From positions 186,001-250,000 of the forward strand of contig NZ_JAAGLU010000009.1 of NCBI RefSeq assembly GCF_010550245.1: a stretch of DNA of 64,000 nt, written 5' to 3'. Below, in pieces: positions 51,460 through 64,000 of this stretch. The notes under the pieces were generated by a model. The model had not been told where the DNA came from. It was given only the letters and a program-made list of their open reading frames with translations, and ran no database searches. The stretch's first letter is position 1. Every line of letters starts with the position of its first letter. The translations under genes were made by a program, and so were the position numbers. The DNA comes from Streptomyces sp. SID12501. Its GTDB lineage: Bacteria; Actinomycetota; Actinomycetes; Streptomycetales; Streptomycetaceae.

Positions 51460-52341
51460 TCAGCTGCGCAGCAGCCGGTCCGCCAGTTCGCGGTAGTCCC
51501 GCAGGGCGAGACGGAGCCGCTCGGTTTCGCCGCCGGTGTCGTTGGCACCGGCGGACTGCAGGGTCGCGCGCACGGTGCGGCGGCTGCGCGCCACCGCCTC
51601 CGTGAAGCGCTCGGTGATCTCCTCCAGTACGCGGTCGGCCTCCTCGACGGACTCCTGGGGGCCGTCCACGAACCCGGTGACGGCGTGCTGGAGCCGTAGC
51701 GTGAGCTTGTCCCGCTCGTCCTGCGCGAGCAGGGCGACCCCGTGCGACGACTGCCCCTCGTGGGAACGGGTGGGGGCGGGAGCGGAGCCGGGCGGCCGGA
51801 CGGCGGCACCGTCGACCGGGTTCCTGCTGTCGGACCTCTCGGCGACCGACCGTTCACCGGCCGGCTTCCTGACGTCGGACCGTTCGGTGGCCGACCTCTC
51901 GGTGGCCGACCGATCGCCGGTCTGCCTGTCGCCGGACAGCCCCTCGCGGCCCGCCCTCTCGCCGGTCAGCCTGCCACCGTTCGACTTCTCGGCGGCGGAC
52001 CGCTCGCCGGTCAGCCTTTCGCCGGTCGCACTCGTGGTGCCCGACTTCCCGGCAGCCGACCTGTCGCCGGGCATGCCTTCACCGGTCAGCCCCTCGCCGG
52101 CCGCGCTCGTGGTGCCCGACCTCTCGGCGGCCGACCGTTCACCGACCTGCCTCTCGGCGCCCGCCCTCTCGCCGACGGCCCTCTCGGTGCCGGACCTGTC
52201 GGCGCCCGACCTGTCGCCGGTCGCCTTCTCGCCGGTCGCCCGCTCGGCGGCCGACCTCTCCGCGGCCAACTTCTCCGGATCCAGCCTCGTGGTGTCCGGC
52301 TTCGTCGTGTCCCGGTTGCTGTTGTCCGTCATGTCCGTCAA
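51460..52341 (-). CDS. Protein with disordered pentapeptide-repeat array and helical C-terminal domain
   Basis: A 293-residue protein. Residues ~25-180 are a low-complexity array of about 30 degenerate five-residue units of the form x-[AG]-[ED]-[RK]-[SA] (AAERS, TGDRS, VGERA, GAERQ, LTGER). It is charge-balanced and probably disordered. It is unrelated to the A(D/N)LxX pentapeptide-repeat fold. The C-terminal ~85 residues (RLQHAVTGFVDGPQESVEEA...LALRDYRELADRLLR) are helical and share the FV(D/E)xPxx(A/S)VxxAD pattern with the upstream gene product. Start-stop overlap (ATGA) couples the two. The function is unknown. Confidence 0.8.
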   Translation of the reverse strand: MTDMTDNSNRDTTKPDTTRLDPEKLAAERSAAERATGEKATGDRSGADRSGTERAVGERAGAERQVGERSAAERSGTTSAAGEGLTGEGMPGDRSAAGKSGTTSATGERLTGERSAAEKSNGGRLTGERAGREGLSGDRQTGDRSATERSATERSDVRKPAGERSVAERSDSRNPVDGAAVRPPGSAPAPTRSHEGQSSHGVALLAQDERDKLTLRLQHAVTGFVDGPQESVEEADRVLEEITERFTEAVARSRRTVRATLQSAGANDTGGETERLRLALRDYRELADRLLRS

Positions 52342-52937
52342 CTTCCCTTCAGCTGAAGCTTGTTGAGTCGCGACTTCGACTTCTGCCGGGGCCGCTCCCC
52401 TTCGTCGACCAGGTCGTCGAAGAAGGCGCGGGCCTCGATCATCGCCGTGCGCATCTCCTCCGTGTCGGCCCGTTCCTCGTGGGCCGCGCTGTGCACGCGC
52501 CGGTAGCCGTGCACATGCTCGGCGTGGTGCACCGAGAGCGCGGCGAACTGCTCCTCGTACTCGCCGCCGACGGGGAAGCCACGGGCACCGGCCAGCTCAC
52601 TGAGGAGCAGGTCGGCATCGGCGACCGCCTGGTGCGGCGACTCGACGAACTGTTCCTGGGCGGCCGCCCAGCGGGCCGTGAACCGTTCGCGCTCGGCGGG
52701 CTCCAGCGGCTGTTCCCGCAGCTCACCATGGCGTTGGAGGCGCTCGGCGAGCTCGTGGTCGGCTGCCTTGGTGTCGCCGTCGTGACGGGCGAGGACCCGG
52801 TCGTACTCGGGTCCGAAGTGCCGTTTCAGGTTGCGTGGGCCGTGCGCTCCGGCGGCCCGCCGGTTCAGGGCGACCGCGCCTGTGACGACGGCCGCGACAA
52901 TGAGCAGGATCAGAACGATGAGCACTCCTGTGGACAT
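52338..52937 (-). CDS. Single-pass membrane protein sharing a domain with the downstream repeat protein
   Basis: A 199-residue protein with an N-terminal membrane helix (VLIVLILLIVAAVVTGAVAL) followed by a soluble helical region. That region starts FGPEYDRVLARHDGD and contains RWAAAQEQFVESPHQAVADA (the shared domain) and RVHSAAHEERADTEEMRTAM. ATG at 52937 follows GGAAGG. I know this only as a conserved Streptomyces protein of unknown function. Confidence 0.82.
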   Translation of the reverse strand: MSTGVLIVLILLIVAAVVTGAVALNRRAAGAHGPRNLKRHFGPEYDRVLARHDGDTKAADHELAERLQRHGELREQPLEPAERERFTARWAAAQEQFVESPHQAVADADLLLSELAGARGFPVGGEYEEQFAALSVHHAEHVHGYRRVHSAAHEERADTEEMRTAMIEARAFFDDLVDEGERPRQKSKSRLNKLQLKGS

Positions 52938-53112
52938 GAACGCCTTCCGGGTTTCTCGACCGACTTGTCGACCGACCCGACCGACGGTCCGAACAGGGCG
53001 GTCACAGTCCCGAGTTGCCCGGAAGTCGCTCCCCAAACAGGCTGGTGCGGGACTCGCAGGTCACGCATATTCGGTTGCGCACCCGCCGGGGCCGCTCCGG
53101 AGAATGCCGGTC

Positions 53113-56887
<3,775 letters not shown>

Positions 56888-56930
56888 GGCCGCGCAGGCT
56901 TGGGGGGCGCCCGGCGTTCGCGTGAACGTC

Positions 56931-57006
56931 ACTGGGGGCTGCCGCCCCCAGACCCCCACTTCGGCCCTGAAGGGGCCTCGTCCTCAGTCGCCGGACGGGC
57001 CGGAAA
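56931..57006. repeat. Streptomyces interspersed repeat, copy 2
   Basis: This 76-base element begins ACTGGGGGCTGCCGCCCCCA and ends GCCGGACGGGCCGGAAA, and matches 18223-18296 with scattered differences. It overlaps the 3' end of the HAD gene and supplies its stop codon. Confidence 0.75.
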
Positions 57007-57673
57007 CGCCGCCCGCCCCGAAACTCAGCCGCAACTCCCCACCCTCCACACGTTCGACCCGCACCCCCACCAGATCCGGCACCAGCACATCCGGCCGGTG
57101 GTAATGGGCCCGCGGTCCAACCCCCACCACGCGCATCCCCGCCGCACGCCCCGCCGAGATCCCGGCCCCGGAGTCCTCGAAGACGACACAGTCGGCGGGG
57201 TCGACCCCCAACTCGGCAGCGCCCTTCAGGAACCCCTCGGGATCCGGCTTGCTCGCGCCGACGGACTCCGCGGTGACGCGAACGTCGGGCAGCCCCAGCC
57301 CCGCCGCACCCATCCGCGCGGTCGACAGCGCGACGTCGGCGGAGGTCACCAGCGCGTGCGGAAGCCCCTGCAGGGACGCCAGGAACTCGAAGGCACCCGG
57401 TATCGCGACGACACCGTCCAGGTCGGCCGTCTCCTCCGCGAGCAACCGCGCGTTGTCGGCGTGGTTCTGCTCCATCGGCCGGCCAGGCAGCAGCACCGCC
57501 ATGGAGGCGTACCCCTGCCGTCCATGCACCACTTTCATGACCTCGTCGCCGTCCAGCCCGTGCCGGTCCGCCCAGCGTCGCCAGACGCGCTCGACGACGG
57601 CATCCGAGTTGACAAGGGTGCCGTCCATGTCGAGGAGAAGGGCGCGGGCGGTGAGCACGGTGGTGGCCGTCAT
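56984..57673 (-). CDS. HAD-superfamily sugar-phosphatase-like hydrolase
   Basis: A 229-residue HAD hydrolase with motif I LLLDMDGTLVNSD (nucleophile Asp15), motif II LVTSADVALS, motif III Lys in GASKPDPEGFLKGA and motif IV VVFEDSGAGISAG. It resembles beta-phosphoglucomutase/DOG phosphatases (family YfbT/HxpB). Its last codons (GVSGPSGD) lie inside the interspersed repeat at 56931-57006, so the repeat defines the C-terminus. Confidence 0.92.
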   Translation of the reverse strand: MTATTVLTARALLLDMDGTLVNSDAVVERVWRRWADRHGLDGDEVMKVVHGRQGYASMAVLLPGRPMEQNHADNARLLAEETADLDGVVAIPGAFEFLASLQGLPHALVTSADVALSTARMGAAGLGLPDVRVTAESVGASKPDPEGFLKGAAELGVDPADCVVFEDSGAGISAGRAAGMRVVGVGPRAHYHRPDVLVPDLVGVRVERVEGGELRLSFGAGGVSGPSGD

Positions 57674-57855
57674 CGGCAGGCTCCAAGGAACAGGTACAGG
57701 GCCAAGGCGGCCCCGCCCGCCGGTCAGGGAAAACGGGCGGGAGCCACTTTGTTCCTACACGGTACAAAAGAAACCGTGCCTCCCGCTACCGCCTTGACCG
57801 ATCGTTCACCGCCCGGCCACTTCCAGGGCGGCCCCGCACGCCACCCACCTGCCGC

Positions 57856-58443
57856 CTACCCGGTCACCGCCTCCCAGAGACTCCACGCCCCGAGCCCCAG
57901 CATCAGCACCGCCGCGACCCTGGTGATCAGCTCCAGCGGCACCCGCTTCATCAGCGCCCGGCCCCCCACGATCCCCAGCCCCGCAACCGCCCACAGCGCG
58001 AGCACCGCGCCGAGGCCGACCGAGAGCGGATCGTCGTAGCGGGCGGCGAGGTTGGCCGTCATGATCTGCGTGAGATCGCCGAACTCGGCGACCAGGACGA
58101 TCATGAAACCGGCCCCGGACACCTTCCAGAAGGACTGGTCCTCGGGCCGCCGCACCTCCCCGTCGGCATCGGCCGCCCCCTTCTGCAGCAGCAGCACGGC
58201 GGCCCCGCCCAGGAAGAGCACACCGGTCAGCGCGTGGAGGAGCTGCTGCGGCAGCAGCGTGAGGACGCTGCCCGCCGCGACGGCCAGCGCGACATGGACG
58301 GCGAAGGCGGCGGCGACGCCCGCGAAGACGTACGAGGCGCGATAACGGGTGCCGAGGACGAGCCCGGCGAGGGCGGTCTTGTCCGGGAGTTCGGCCAGGA
58401 AGACGACGCCGAAGACGAGCGCCGTGACACTGAAGCTGATCAA
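57856..58443 (-). CDS. TMEM165/GDT1-family cation transporter
   Basis: A 195-residue protein with six membrane helices and both family signatures, ELPDKT at 18-23 and EFGDLTQ at 120-126. The family moves Mn2+/Ca2+ against H+; bacterial members export manganese. The start is TTG at 58443 with GAGGA three bases upstream, an uncommon start codon. A yybP-ykoY Mn2+ riboswitch candidate lies in its leader, so expression should rise with manganese. Confidence 0.92.
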   Translation of the reverse strand: MISFSVTALVFGVVFLAELPDKTALAGLVLGTRYRASYVFAGVAAAFAVHVALAVAAGSVLTLLPQQLLHALTGVLFLGGAAVLLLQKGAADADGEVRRPEDQSFWKVSGAGFMIVLVAEFGDLTQIMTANLAARYDDPLSVGLGAVLALWAVAGLGIVGGRALMKRVPLELITRVAAVLMLGLGAWSLWEAVTG

Positions 58444-58520
58444 GGTTCCTCAATCGGTCGGGGCTGCCCCACCGAGAGTGCGATGACTTCACGCCTACCG
58501 CGCTGCGACACCTCGGCACG

Positions 58521-58547
58521 GCAGCACACGTAACACGCATGTGCTGC
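58521..58547 (-). promoter_or_regulatory. Hairpin downstream of the riboswitch (expression platform candidate)
   Basis: GCAGCACA (58521-58528) pairs with TGTGCTGC (58540-58547) around an 11-base loop, just after the riboswitch core when read leftward and ~78 bases before the TTG start. It may compete with the riboswitch closing stem. Confidence 0.5.
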
Positions 58548-58665
58548 TCTGCCGAAGGTCTCGCCGGCCGGTCCGCACAGCCTGTGCGGAACCTGCCTCC
58601 GGGCGCCGGCCCAGACGAGCTGAGCGGTATGTCGACGGTCCGGCGAAGAGCTACTCCCCTTCTGC
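58547..58665 (-). ncRNA. yybP-ykoY manganese riboswitch
   Basis: Read on the leftward strand, the leader contains AGAAGGGGAGTAGC (58663-58650), then a GC-rich stem region (GGCGCCCGGAGGC), and ends with GGCGAGACCTTCGGCAGAG (58565-58547). GGGGAGUAGC and CGAGACC are the conserved blocks of this Mn2+-sensing RNA, and the downstream gene is its classic target family. Limits are approximate. Confidence 0.8.
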
Positions 58666-58809
58666 ACCGTCCACGATAACCGACCCCGAAGGGTTGTTAT
58701 GTCATGCCCACGTCACTAACTTCTTACCAACCGCACATCTCACGGCAATCAAGCGACGCGACGATTCACTCGCTCGCGCTCAACACCCCCATCCCCCGAG
58801 GGAGTTCGC

Positions 58810-59454
58810 ATGCCGAAGTTCTACGCGCGTCGACGGCTCAGCATACTCGCGGCGCTCACCGGACTCATAGCCTCGGTCGGACTTTTCAACGGTCCGACCG
58901 CCTCCGCCGCTCTCCCCACCCCGGTCAGCGCCGCCACCGCCCGCACCTACCTCGCCTCGCTCACCGTGGCGACCGAGGACCGTACCGGCTACGACCGCGA
59001 CCTGTTCCCGCACTGGATCACCATCTCCGGCACCTGTAACACCCGAGAGACGGTCCTGAAGCGGGACGGTACGAACGTCGTCACCAGCTCCGCCTGCGCC
59101 GCCACCAGCGGCAGCTGGTACTCCGTCTACGAGGGCGCCACCTGGACCGCCGCCTCCGACCTCGACATCGACCACCTCGTCCCGCTCGCCGAGGCCTGGG
59201 ACTCGGGCGCCAGCGGCTGGACCACCGCCCAGCGCCAGGCGTTCGCCAACGACCTCACCCGGCCCCAGCTCATCGCCGTCACGGACAACGTGAACCAGTC
59301 GAAGAGCGACCAGGACCCGGCCGAGTGGATGCCCCCGCTCACCTCGTACGCCTGCACGTACGTCCGCGCCTGGGTCCAGGTGAAGTACTACTACGACCTC
59401 TCGATCGACTCCGCCGAGAAGACCAAGCTGAGCTCGGTCCTCAGCGGCTGCTGA
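58810..59454 (+). CDS. Secreted HNH-type endonuclease (DUF1524/GmrSD C-terminal-like)
   Basis: A 214-residue precursor with a signal peptide (LSILAALTGLIASVGLFNGP, cleavage near ASA). The mature domain carries the HNH-like site DLDIDHLVPLAEAWDSGASG (residues ~117-136) and NVNQSKSDQDPAEWMPP (~158-174), typical of Streptomyces secreted nucleases in this family. Four cysteines may form two disulfides. It would degrade extracellular nucleic acid. ATG at 58810 follows GAGGGAG. Confidence 0.92.
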   Translation: MPKFYARRRLSILAALTGLIASVGLFNGPTASAALPTPVSAATARTYLASLTVATEDRTGYDRDLFPHWITISGTCNTRETVLKRDGTNVVTSSACAATSGSWYSVYEGATWTAASDLDIDHLVPLAEAWDSGASGWTTAQRQAFANDLTRPQLIAVTDNVNQSKSDQDPAEWMPPLTSYACTYVRAWVQVKYYYDLSIDSAEKTKLSSVLSGC

Positions 59455-59481
59455 TTAACTGCACCATGCACAGAACCTCCC

Positions 59482-59546
59482 CGCCCTCCGATGTCGTTCC
59501 GTACCGTACGGGGCGACGTCGGAGGGCGAGCCGAAGAGGCTCGCCC
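59482..59546 (+). terminator. Two overlapping hairpins between nuclease and PhoD genes
   Basis: Hairpin 1 pairs CGCCCTCCGATGTCG (59482-59496) with CGACGTCGGAGGGCG (59514-59528), 15 bp with one T-G pair. Hairpin 2 pairs GGGCGAGCC (59524-59532) with GGCTCGCCC (59538-59546). They share bases 59524-59528, so both cannot form fully at once. Confidence 0.65.
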
Positions 59547-59578
59547 CACCATGGAAATGGAAAGGGTCGGGAGATCAC

Positions 59579-61261
<1,683 letters not shown>

Positions 61262-61301
61262 GGCATCCCACACCGGCGGCGAGCCTCGTCGGTGCTTCCT
61301 G

Positions 61302-61562
61302 ATGACTCGTCAAGGACGGTCACAAGCAAGGAGGTTGGCGTTCGGTGTGCCCACGGAGGGCGTGCACTGGGTGACGGCCGCCGGGGCCCGCCCTGGCGTG
61401 GATTCGGTCACGCTTTCGGACGCGGATGCGGTCGCACGGGCGGTGCTGCGGATGCCCCCAACAGCCGCTCCACGTGCGGAAATCGGCGAACCGGAACGGC
61501 AGGCGGAGGCCCATCGGGAGGCAGAGCAGTGGCCAAATGTTGAACTTGCAAGCGTCGATTAG
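61302..61562 (+). CDS. Doubtful small ORF upstream of doxX
   Basis: An 86-codon frame (ATG at 61302) whose middle third has Streptomyces-like third-position bias (GVHWVTAAGARPGVDSVTLS) while the ends do not. No ribosome-binding site is clear. It could be a degraded gene or chance. The remainder of the 410-base gap between PhoD and DoxX holds the doxX leader. Confidence 0.3.
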   Translation: MTRQGRSQARRLAFGVPTEGVHWVTAAGARPGVDSVTLSDADAVARAVLRMPPTAAPRAEIGEPERQAEAHREAEQWPNVELASVD

Positions 61563-61671
61563 GCGCCCCTACGGTGGATTACCCGCTCGGTTCCGCCCCC
61601 CGGACCGCTCCGTCCGCAGTTCTCGAAAGATTTCGAACGGAACGGTCCCGACCGAAGGAGACATCCCCCAC

Positions 61672-62112
61672 ATGTCCGCTCGCCTCAACAACGCTCAGCC
61701 CTACGCCATCGGCCTCTTCAGGATCGTGGTCGGCCTGCTCTTCGCCTGCCACGGCGCCCGTTCGCTCTTCGGCGTCCTCGGCGGCGAGGAGACCGTCGCG
61801 GCCGGCACCTGGCCCGGCTGGTACGCGGCAGTCATCGAGCTGGTCGGCGGCACCCTGGTCCTGCTGGGCCTCGGTACCCGCGCCGCCTCGTTCATCGCCT
61901 CGGGTGCGATGGCGTACGCGTACTTCGACGTCCACCAGCCGAGCGCCCTCATGCCGATCCAGAACCAGGGCGAACTGGCCGCCGCCTTCTGCTGGGCGTT
62001 CTTCCTGCTCGTCTTCACCGGCTCCGGCGCCTTCGGCCTCGACCGGTTCCTCGCGAAGCGCTCGTCGGGCGCGACGAAGGGGTCGCGGGAGAAGACCCCG
62101 GTAGCCGCCTGA
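61672..62112 (+). CDS. DoxX-family membrane protein
   Basis: A 146-residue protein with four membrane helices. It shows the DoxX pattern: IGLFRIVVGLLFACHGARSL, a Gly/Pro loop (AGTWPGWYAAVIELVGGTLV), then ASFIASGAMAYAYFDVHQP. DoxX proteins associate with thiol-redox enzymes or quinol oxidases; no partner gene is adjacent. ATG at 61672 has GAAGGAG upstream. A perfect 18-bp hairpin follows the gene. Confidence 0.92.
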   Translation: MSARLNNAQPYAIGLFRIVVGLLFACHGARSLFGVLGGEETVAAGTWPGWYAAVIELVGGTLVLLGLGTRAASFIASGAMAYAYFDVHQPSALMPIQNQGELAAAFCWAFFLLVFTGSGAFGLDRFLAKRSSGATKGSREKTPVAA

Positions 62113-62143
62113 TCCGGCCGATCCAGCTGATCCATCGCTCGTT

Positions 62144-62192
62144 CGTACGCCGGTGCCCATCCTCGAATCCCGTGGATGGGCACCGGCGTACG
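62144..62192 (+). terminator. 18-bp perfect terminator hairpin after doxX
   Basis: CGTACGCCGGTGCCCATC (62144-62161) pairs exactly with GATGGGCACCGGCGTACG (62175-62192) around a 13-base loop, 31 bases after the doxX stop. No U-run follows. Confidence 0.85.
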
Positions 62193-62345
62193 TCAGGGTG
62201 AACATCGTGTGCCGAACACATGCGCCCCAGTGGATCTCCTGTCAGACCCCCCGCGTACGCTGTATGGCTGTCACACGCCGCCCGCCGCTCCCCCGCGAGG
62301 TAGCGGCACGGATCGGGCCGACGGGGGAGTTTCGGGGAGTCTGCG

Positions 62346-62972
62346 GTGCTTGAGAGTGTGGGGTCCCTGACCGGGACCCCGTGGATCTACGCCCTGGTGG
62401 GTGTGTCCGTCCTGTTCGACGTCCTGGTGCCGGTACTGCCGAGCGGCGTCCTGGTCATCACGGCCGCCACGGCAGCCGCCGCCGGTTCGGGCGCGGCCAC
62501 CGGGCAGGTACCGCAGCAGGTCCCCGACATCCTCGCGCTCACCCTGTGCGCGGCCACGGCATCGGTCCTCGGCGACCTGGTGGCGTACCGGCTGGCCTGG
62601 CACGGCGGGGCCCGTCTGGACCGCGCGATCGCCCGCTCCCGGCGCCTGACCAGTGCGCAGGAACGTCTCGGCCAGGCCCTCGCGCACAGCGGCGGCATCC
62701 TGGTCGTCGTCGCCCGCTTCGCCCCGGCCGGCCGCTCGGTCGTCTCCCTCGGCGCGGGCGCCGCCCACCGCCGGGTCGGCGAGTTCCTCCCCTGGTCCAT
62801 CGTGGCCGGCCTCGCCTGGGCCGCGTACAGCGTCGCCCTCGGCTACTTCGGCGGCCAGTGGCTGGGCGCGACCTGGCTGGCAACGGGCGTATCCGTGGCC
62901 GCCCTCTTCGGAGCGGGCGCGGGCGCGGCCTTCCTGATGCGCCGACCCAGGGTGACGGGCGCACCCGGATAG
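62346..62972 (+). CDS. DedA/VTT-domain membrane protein
   Basis: A 208-residue polytopic protein with the DedA-like features LFDVLVPVLPSGVLVIT, ATASVLGDLVAYRLAWHGGA, and VVVARFAPAGRSVVSLGAGA (the conserved R-F-x-P-x-G-R). DedA/VTT proteins act in lipid carrier recycling and membrane homeostasis. The start is GTG at 62346. Confidence 0.9.
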   Translation: MLESVGSLTGTPWIYALVGVSVLFDVLVPVLPSGVLVITAATAAAAGSGAATGQVPQQVPDILALTLCAATASVLGDLVAYRLAWHGGARLDRAIARSRRLTSAQERLGQALAHSGGILVVVARFAPAGRSVVSLGAGAAHRRVGEFLPWSIVAGLAWAAYSVALGYFGGQWLGATWLATGVSVAALFGAGAGAAFLMRRPRVTGAPG

Positions 62973-63020
62973 GCGGTGCCGTCCGCACGGGCACCTATTG
63001 ACGGGCGCCGCGGAGACGCG

Positions 63021-63095
63021 CCCCTATGGGGGCGCGGGGCTGTGTCATTTTGCGGCTCCGCCGCGGGGCGCGACAAGCCACGACGGCGCCGCACC
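63021..63095. repeat. Streptomyces interspersed repeat near the DedA 3' end
   Basis: CCCCTATGGGGGCGCGGGGC to GCGCGACAAGCCACGACGG is a longer relative, in the opposite orientation, of the element at 9678-9705 (GGCTGGTCGCGC...GCGCCCC). It makes up most of the first half of the 341-base gap between DedA and the GH27 gene. Confidence 0.65.
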
Positions 63096-63192
63096 CGCCA
63101 CCACGCGGGACCCCCGCGAGCCCATAGGCACCCTCACTCCCCAATCCCCGCCTGAAATCACCCGGTTGGGAAAACCCTTTCTGTCCCACCCG

Positions 63193-63221
63193 TTGACTTA
63201 ACCCTCCCGTCGCTCTAATTT
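63193..63221 (+). promoter_or_regulatory. Likely HrdB-type promoter of the GH27 gene
   Basis: TTGACT (63193-63198) and TAATTT (63216-63221) are separated by 17 bases, close to the vegetative consensus. The region is much richer in A/T than its surroundings. The start codon is ~90 bases downstream. Confidence 0.65.
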
Positions 63222-63313
63222 CAGCCCGCCCCCTCGTTCGGTTCGCCGATCGTGGTTCGAAATATCGACCAACTCTCCGGGAATCGCAACGCCGCGCCCC
63301 GGAAAGGAGCCGC

Positions 63314-64000
63314 ATGTACCCCCCGCCGCGCTCATCCCTCTTCAGACGCACAGCGATACGCGCCCTCGCCCTGGCCACCGCGGCGACCGCCGCCCTCCTC
63401 TTCGCCCAGCCGCAGGCCGAAGAGGCCACCGCCCTCGGCGACACCGCCCCCGTCGCCGCCTCCACACGCCAGATACCGGTCCCCACCGCCCCCATGGGCT
63501 GGGCGTCCTGGAACAGCTTCGCGGCGGTCATCGACTACAGCGTGATCAAGGGCCAGGTCGACGCGTTCGTCGCCTCCGGGCTGCCCAAGGCGGGCTACAA
63601 GTACATCAACATCGACGAGGGCTGGTGGCAGGGCACCCGGGACAGTGCCGGCAACATCACGGTCGACCAGGCCGAGTGGCCCGGCGGCATGAAGGCCATC
63701 GCCGACTACATCCACAGCAAGGGCCTCAAGGCCGGCATCTACACCGACGCCGGCAAGGACGGCTGCGGCTACTACTACCCGACGGGCCGCCCCGCCGCCC
63801 CGGGCAGCGGCAGCGAGGGCCACTACGCGCAGGACATGCTCCAGTTCTCCACCTGGGGCTTCGACTTCGTCAAGGTCGACTGGTGCGGCGGTGACGTCGA
63901 AGGCCTCGACGCGGCGACCACGTACAAGTCGATCAGCGACGCGGTGGCGACCGCGTCCGCGACCACCGGGCGCCCGCTCACCCTCTCCATCTGCAACTGG
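63314..64000 (+). CDS. Secreted GH27 alpha-galactosidase-type glycoside hydrolase (3' end outside window)
   Basis: The first 229 residues of a secreted enzyme. A signal peptide (FRRTAIRALALATAATAALL) is followed by the GH27 start PMGWASWNSF, then INIDEGWWQG, WPGGMKAIADYIHSKGLKAG, IYTDAGKDGCGY and the nucleophile motif FVKVDWCGGD. GH27 enzymes remove alpha-galactose (or alpha-N-acetylgalactosamine/beta-L-arabinopyranose) from plant glycans. ATG at 63314 follows AAAGGAG. Streptomyces members often carry a C-terminal carbohydrate-binding or ricin module, which cannot be seen here. Confidence 0.93.
   Translation, partial: MYPPPRSSLFRRTAIRALALATAATAALLFAQPQAEEATALGDTAPVAASTRQIPVPTAPMGWASWNSFAAVIDYSVIKGQVDAFVASGLPKAGYKYINIDEGWWQGTRDSAGNITVDQAEWPGGMKAIADYIHSKGLKAGIYTDAGKDGCGYYYPTGRPAAPGSGSEGHYAQDMLQFSTWGFDFVKVDWCGGDVEGLDAATTYKSISDAVATASATTGRPLTLSICNW

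Noticed and set aside
57737..57786. Nested inverted repeats (GCGGGAG/CTCCCGC around CACGGT/ACCGTG) between HAD and GDT1 genes
   Set aside because: Short arms with long loops; it could be a weak terminator or the HAD promoter, and there is not enough to call either.

Overview
The window reads as a chromosomal stretch of a Streptomyces. G+C is very high with strong third-position bias, many starts are GTG, ATGA/GTGA stop-start overlaps are frequent, and a SigE-type ECF factor, many paired kinases/regulators, a class F sortase, a WhiJ-type XRE/DUF397 relic and the short GC-rich repeats scattered through Streptomyces genomes are all present. No rRNA, tRNA, CRISPR array or prophage was recognised. 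All identifications are by reading motifs and by remembered families; no database search was run.

Layout. 0-4 kb: a truncated unknown gene, a 55-residue protein with a strong terminator, then a leftward maoC-adh-sdr operon. 4-8 kb: a DesK/DesR-like two-component pair and a SigE-type sigma factor with its membrane partner. 8-14 kb: MFS exporter with a fused beta-sandwich domain, methyltransferase, amidase, membrane proteins and an Rv3520c-like F420-type oxidoreductase. 14-17 kb: GT4 glycosyltransferase/methyltransferase/alpha-barrel operon facing a KstR-like TetR repressor. 18-21 kb: ferredoxin, aldehyde dehydrogenase and metallo-beta-lactamase-fold protein. 21-23 kb: an IS605-type tnpB element inserted against the stop codon of the latter. 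23-32 kb: secreted transglycosylase, membrane protein, Ser/Thr kinase with beta-propeller, sortase with a surface protein, and a PhoB-type two-component system. 32-37.5 kb: GH125 mannosidase and a LacI-controlled CUT2 sugar importer. 37.6-42.5 kb: Ser/Thr kinase with a peptidoglycan-binding tail, decayed XRE/DUF397 remnant, FadA5-like thiolase and CYP125-like P450. 42.7-46.4 kb: squalene/phytoene synthase relative and a two-gene NACHT (NLR-like) module. 46-64 kb: GT87/PAP2 enzyme, phosphoesterase, methyltransferase, FHA protein, disordered repeat protein, MFS-winged-helix fusion, HAD hydrolase, TMEM165/GDT1 transporter behind a yybP-ykoY riboswitch, secreted HNH nuclease, PhoD phosphatase, DoxX, DedA-like protein and a GH27 enzyme cut by the window end.

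Two themes stand out. First, genes typical of sterol side-chain catabolism (CYP125, ferredoxin, aldehyde dehydrogenase, FadA5 thiolase, MaoC hydratase, SDR, Rv3520c-like oxidoreductase) are dispersed over 42 kb but appear tied together by two palindromic operator types: the KstR-type TNNAACNNGTTNNA, also found beside the kstR-like gene itself, and a second motif CTGACGNNNCGTCAG with no assigned regulator. Second, the gene pair at 43.8-46.4 kb carries the same Asn/Gln/Gly/Val-rich 22-residue motif at the C-terminus of a small helical protein and at the N-terminus of a NACHT ATPase. That is the architecture of amyloid-signalling NLR systems, and here the ATPase gene also contains a rare TTA (bldA) codon.
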